From Desulfobacterales bacterium (GTDB taxonomy: Bacteria > Desulfobacterota > Desulfobacteria > Desulfobacterales > JAFDDL01), in the NCBI GenBank assembly GCA_034003325.1, contig JAVEYW010000004.1, forward strand, positions 62,001 to 126,000: a stretch of DNA of 64,000 bases, read 5' to 3'. A program made the position numbers and the translations under genes. Shown here one piece after another: positions 60,992 through 64,000 of the stretch. The notes under the pieces were generated by a model that ran no database searches, had not been told where the DNA came from, and saw only the letters and a program-made list of their open reading frames with translations. The first letter of the stretch is position 1. The number at the start of each line of letters is the position of its first letter.

Positions 60992-61762
60992 TTATAAAAA
61001 ATCCCGAACGTCTTTTTCCAGTTTTTTGAATACAACGTAAGAGCCCCAGACCATCAGATGCGCGATAACGGCCATTACCATCAGGGTGCGAAGTGCCGGG
61101 GCTTCATTATACACAAACATATGGTGATACGCGTCGATAAACACATAAGCCGGATTGAACCGCAGCAATTTTTGGACACCGGCCGGCAATATGTCCGCCA
61201 CATAAACAATGGGGGTGAACCAAAACCAAAGCTGAAGCGTAATCCCCACGATTTCTTTTAAATCCCGCAGGAAAACCGCCAGCGTGGCCGCGAGCAGGCC
61301 GATTCCGAACGCAAAAATAAGTTGCAACAAATAAACAAAGGGTAACAGCACCAGGTGACGACTCAGCGGGTATCCCGTCAGAATCAAAAATAAAAAAAAG
61401 ATCACCATGGATATCAGATAGGTCACGGTTTCGGCCGTCACCACAAAGGCCAGCAGTGACGGCAGCGAAAGCCTCACCTTGGATATGAGGTTTTTTTTCT
61501 CGAAGAAAATCGTCGAACAGCGTGTCACAATCTGGCTGAACGCGACCCAGGCAATCAGACCCGATGTCAAATAGATGCCGTAAGCGTAAATGCCAGAAAC
61601 ACCGGGCAAGCGGCTGCCCATGATTCTTCCAAAGATAACGATATAAATAAACAGATTGACCAAGGGCCAGATTAAGGCCCACAACGCCCCCAACGTGGAC
61701 CCTGCAAAGCGTTCCGAAAAATCACGCCGGGTCAGCTCAAAGATAAAGGATAAGGACAACAT
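60992..61762 (-). CDS. wzm: O-polysaccharide ABC transporter permease (Wzm)
   Basis: 256 residues with six membrane helices and the ABC-2 permease features: ELTRRDFSERFAGSTLGALWALIWPLVNLFIYIVIFG near the start (conserved R-x-R/Y-x-x-S-x-L-G-x-x-W), AFSQIVTRC, and LQLWFWFTPIVYVADILP near residue 180. It forms the export channel for lipid-linked polysaccharide with Wzt. It is the first membrane gene of the cluster. The 239-nt gap upstream holds no convincing gene and could contain the promoter. Confidence 0.92.
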   Translation of the reverse strand: MLSLSFIFELTRRDFSERFAGSTLGALWALIWPLVNLFIYIVIFGRIMGSRLPGVSGIYAYGIYLTSGLIAWVAFSQIVTRCSTIFFEKKNLISKVRLSLPSLLAFVVTAETVTYLISMVIFFLFLILTGYPLSRHLVLLPFVYLLQLIFAFGIGLLAATLAVFLRDLKEIVGITLQLWFWFTPIVYVADILPAGVQKLLRFNPAYVFIDAYHHMFVYNEAPALRTLMVMAVIAHLMVWGSYVVFKKLEKDVRDFL

Positions 61763-62001
61763 GTTGTAATTAATCCAACCGATCGCATTTGGGGTGGGAT
61801 ACCTTCCCGGGGTTGGCGAAACGCATCACAATGTCTTTCACGCGCAGCCATTCTGAATGGGTTTCCACATCCGCATTCGGACACACCGGGGTTTCAAACA
61901 CAAAAATCGACAATCTATATGTCTTTCCCGCGTCAGTTACAAGCGCTCGCGTGAAACAATTCATCACCGCCCTCGTCCCGACAACCGTTGCGCGGACAAG
62001 G

Positions 62002-63270
62002 TTATAATTTTTTTTGAATGTTTCGCATCCATCGGATGGTTGTGTTGAGCAGTCGGCCGAATATCCGGCTTAGAATATCGGCATCACGCGCGAGTCTTGC
62101 TATTTCCGCATGTGCTTTGATCAAACGCGCCCGCTGTCTATTTTCCAAGGCAATCGACCTGAAGTGATTCGTTATTTCGTCTATTCGAAGGATTCTCTTT
62201 TTAATCCGTGCACCGATCGATTGATCGCTGAATAATGCCGTAATATCCTGGCGGGCCCGCTTCCCGATTTTTCTTGCCACGGAAGGGTTTTCATATACAA
62301 AGGCCATCAGCTCCGCGCAATGCGCCACATCCGGTTTGGCCCATATATTCCCCTTTGTATAGGGACCTTCGGTTTCCCCCACTAGTTCAAGACTGAATCG
62401 CACCGGAAAACTATTATTGACCGTCATAAACTCCATATTCGCGGAATAGCCGGTGGCGATAACCGGCTTCCCCAGAAACATGGCTTCCGCGATCGGCAAT
62501 CCGAACCCTTCGGCCGCATGCAGGGAAACATAGCAATCAGCTCGCTGAAATAGGGCCACCAGCGCATCGCGATGCAAATAGTCATCCATTATATAAATAT
62601 TTTCATGCCGCCCTGCCCTATCGTCCAGCATCTTTTTTTTAGTCAAATTCGCGTCCGAATTGGTATATTTAAGGACGAGCATGGCATCTTCGCGGTTTTC
62701 GAAGGATGTTAAAAAAGCATCAATGACTTTATCCGGATTTTTCCTTTGAAAGGTGCTGCGAAAATCGAACACGCTCAGGAAAACGAATTTATCCTTCAAA
62801 TCTTGCAGGAACATCGGGTGTATGGCCTTCGGTGTCAAGTGAATGGACAGCGGAACGCGCAACACGGGCCGATCGGTGGCGTAAGCAATGGCGTCCAGCG
62901 AATAAAGGCTGCCGGTCCAGATTTCATCAAACAAGGCCATATATTTCTGCCATTCAACCGGAAAATCCCCCAATTCCCAAAACCAGAACGCGATATTATA
63001 CTTATTTTCGAAGTATGTGCTGCCGTATTCCAGTAAGAATGCGTCCAGCCCGTCCGGGTTGACCAGAATGAGATTGACGGGATACGGATTTTCCCGTGAA
63101 AATGTGGTGAAGGTGGTATCTTTCTTGCGATGCGGATTTGAGTCGAAGTTATTTAACAAATAGGGTATTCCTGCCGCATCGATCGAACGGATAACGGAGC
63201 GGGCCGCTTCGCCGAGCCCGAATTCACCGGTGATGTAGCCGCTCACGTTGATCGCCACGCCTTCCCGCAT
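62002..63270 (-). CDS. Family 4 glycosyltransferase
   Basis: About 422 residues. GT-B fold: GYITGEFGLGEAARSVIRSID (N-terminal signature of a large glycosyltransferase subgroup), FWFWELGDFPVEW, FVFLSVFDFRSTFQRKNPDKVIDAFL, and VSLHAAEGFGLPIAEAMFLGKPVIATGYSAN (EX7E). A basic C-terminal helix tail follows. The start at 63270 (MREGVAINVSGY) is preferred since the family begins there and it leaves 150 nt to the divergent gene; a GTG at 63390 would add 40 unmatched residues. It probably starts or elongates the O-chain exported by Wzm/Wzt. Confidence 0.85.
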   Translation of the reverse strand: MREGVAINVSGYITGEFGLGEAARSVIRSIDAAGIPYLLNNFDSNPHRKKDTTFTTFSRENPYPVNLILVNPDGLDAFLLEYGSTYFENKYNIAFWFWELGDFPVEWQKYMALFDEIWTGSLYSLDAIAYATDRPVLRVPLSIHLTPKAIHPMFLQDLKDKFVFLSVFDFRSTFQRKNPDKVIDAFLTSFENREDAMLVLKYTNSDANLTKKKMLDDRAGRHENIYIMDDYLHRDALVALFQRADCYVSLHAAEGFGLPIAEAMFLGKPVIATGYSANMEFMTVNNSFPVRFSLELVGETEGPYTKGNIWAKPDVAHCAELMAFVYENPSVARKIGKRARQDITALFSDQSIGARIKKRILRIDEITNHFRSIALENRQRARLIKAHAEIARLARDADILSRIFGRLLNTTIRWMRNIQKKL

Positions 63271-63419
63271 AAAGCGATGCCCCCCGCTATACTGATGTTG
63301 GAATTCAATATTGACGCTATACTGGGTATAGCGTATCCATTTGTTCAAGAATGCGGCAAAGGCTGTCTCGCCTCGCCGTTCTTCCTGCACCGACTCAACC
63401 CGAAATATCAGGACGCATC

Positions 63420-64000
63420 ATGCAGGTTCCGTTGACCGTAACCGTCTTAATTATAAACTGGAACAGTGGTTCACAGCTCAGTCATTGTCTTCGGCACCTA
63501 GCAGCGCAGACCGTGCAACCAACCCGGATTCTGATAGTGGATAACGGAAGCTGCGACCACTCGATCGAGCAAATTTTTCTCCCCCCAAACGCAACGGTGA
63601 AAGCGCTGCGTAACAACCTGGGGTTTGCGGGCGGCAACAACTACGGCCTTAAAGCGTGCCGTACCGATCTTGTGGCACTGTTGAATCCGGATGCCTTCCC
63701 CGAGCCGGACTGGATGAAGCAATTGCTTGCGGCCGCACAGCAATATCCGGATGTGGCGGCATTTGGTTCATGTCAACGGTGCTGGTCGAATCCGGAGATT
63801 TTAGACGGGACTGGAGACCGCTACCATATGAGCGGTCTTGTCCGGCGTGAGGGATACGGCAGGCGGCCTGCAAAAAACGCGCTTCGGCCGCGTGAGATTT
63901 TTTCTCCCTGCGCGGCAGCCGCCTTATATCGCCGCAAGGCGCTGGCTGACATCGGCGGCTTTGACAACGACTTTTTTTGCTATGTGGAAGATGTGGACCT
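63420..64000 (+). CDS. Family 2 glycosyltransferase, cut by window end
   Basis: 193 residues to the window edge, no stop. ATG at 63420 with AGGACG just before. GT-A fold: LTVTVLIINWNSGSQLSHCLRHL, ILIVDNGSCD, LRNNLGFAGGNNYGL, VALLNPDAFPEPDW (DxD-like site), and the acceptor-side region ADIGGFDNDFFCYVEDVDL. It is close to rhamnosyltransferase-type GT2 enzymes such as the one at 38430-39314. It diverges from the gene at 62002-63270. The full length and later domains cannot be judged. Confidence 0.85.
   Translation, partial: MQVPLTVTVLIINWNSGSQLSHCLRHLAAQTVQPTRILIVDNGSCDHSIEQIFLPPNATVKALRNNLGFAGGNNYGLKACRTDLVALLNPDAFPEPDWMKQLLAAAQQYPDVAAFGSCQRCWSNPEILDGTGDRYHMSGLVRREGYGRRPAKNALRPREIFSPCAAAALYRRKALADIGGFDNDFFCYVEDVD

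Noticed and set aside
61770..61967. 65-codon minus frame (and overlapping plus frames) between wzm and the glycosyltransferase gene
   Set aside because: No recognisable domain or membrane segment; overlapping frames exist on both strands. The region is better read as the wzm leader, though a GAGG before GTG/ATG leaves slight doubt.

Overview
The window (about 55% G+C, mostly tightly packed co-directional genes) looks like a chromosome piece of an anaerobic, Gram-negative Desulfobacterota (former Deltaproteobacteria), probably a sulfate-reducer relative. The signs are five radical-SAM enzymes, a DUF362-ferredoxin protein, an acyl-CoA dehydrogenase and MetF, an outer-membrane export set (TolC/HlyD/PrtD, MMPL, LolA-like), and ABC-type O-polysaccharide export. 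No rRNA, tRNA, CRISPR array, phage or complete insertion sequence was found. The placement is an inference from gene content.

Left part, 0-33 kb: an unusual lipid or polyketide locus. A minus-strand operon (8.9 to 3.9 kb) carries a FabG-type ketoreductase, a hotdog thioesterase, a catalytic ketosynthase, a ketosynthase-like partner without its catalytic residues, and a radical-SAM protein with a B12-type N-terminus. It converges on a double CDP-alcohol phosphotransferase gene (2.4-3.9 kb). From a divergent control region at 21.7-22.1 kb, a second minus operon encodes a radical-SAM protein, an MMPL/RND exporter and a zinc-ribbon methyltransferase. A long plus operon (22.1-33.8 kb) encodes a secreted protein, an acyl carrier protein, a SPASM-like radical-SAM protein, a B12-type radical-SAM protein, a small membrane protein, a methyltransferase, a LolA-like carrier, a one-chain ketosynthase/chain-length-factor fusion, a CrtI-like FAD enzyme, another B12-type radical-SAM protein, a small PH-like protein and a four-helix-bundle protein. 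Together they read as a dedicated type II fatty-acid/polyketide system with radical tailoring, desaturation and export towards the outer membrane. No dehydratase or starter-unit enzyme is visible, so the product cannot be named.

Between the halves (9-16.8 kb) lie an ATP-grasp/polysaccharide-deacetylase pair flanked by inverted repeats, metF, an acyl-CoA dehydrogenase, and a variable patch with parDE and higBA toxin-antitoxin modules, short direct repeats, and a 53-codon in-frame deletion copy of the neighbouring methyltransferase gene.

Right part, 33.9-64 kb: cell-surface functions. GlmM and a hexapeptide-repeat protein sit with a helicase and an acidic protein of unknown role. A complete type I secretion system (TolC, HlyD, PrtD-type ABC) stands beside its probable substrate, a 1434-residue DUF4214/RTX protein that may be an S-layer or adhesin. 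Next come an O-acyltransferase, glycosyltransferases (one with three GT4-like modules), Gmd and an Rmd-like reductase (a GDP-D-rhamnose route), a WbdD-like methyltransferase with its own DUF4214 segment, the Wzt/Wzm exporter with a 54-residue membrane protein between them, and a GT2 gene cut by the window edge. The arrangement recalls the Caulobacter RsaA locus, where a type I-secreted S-layer protein is anchored to smooth LPS made by adjacent genes.
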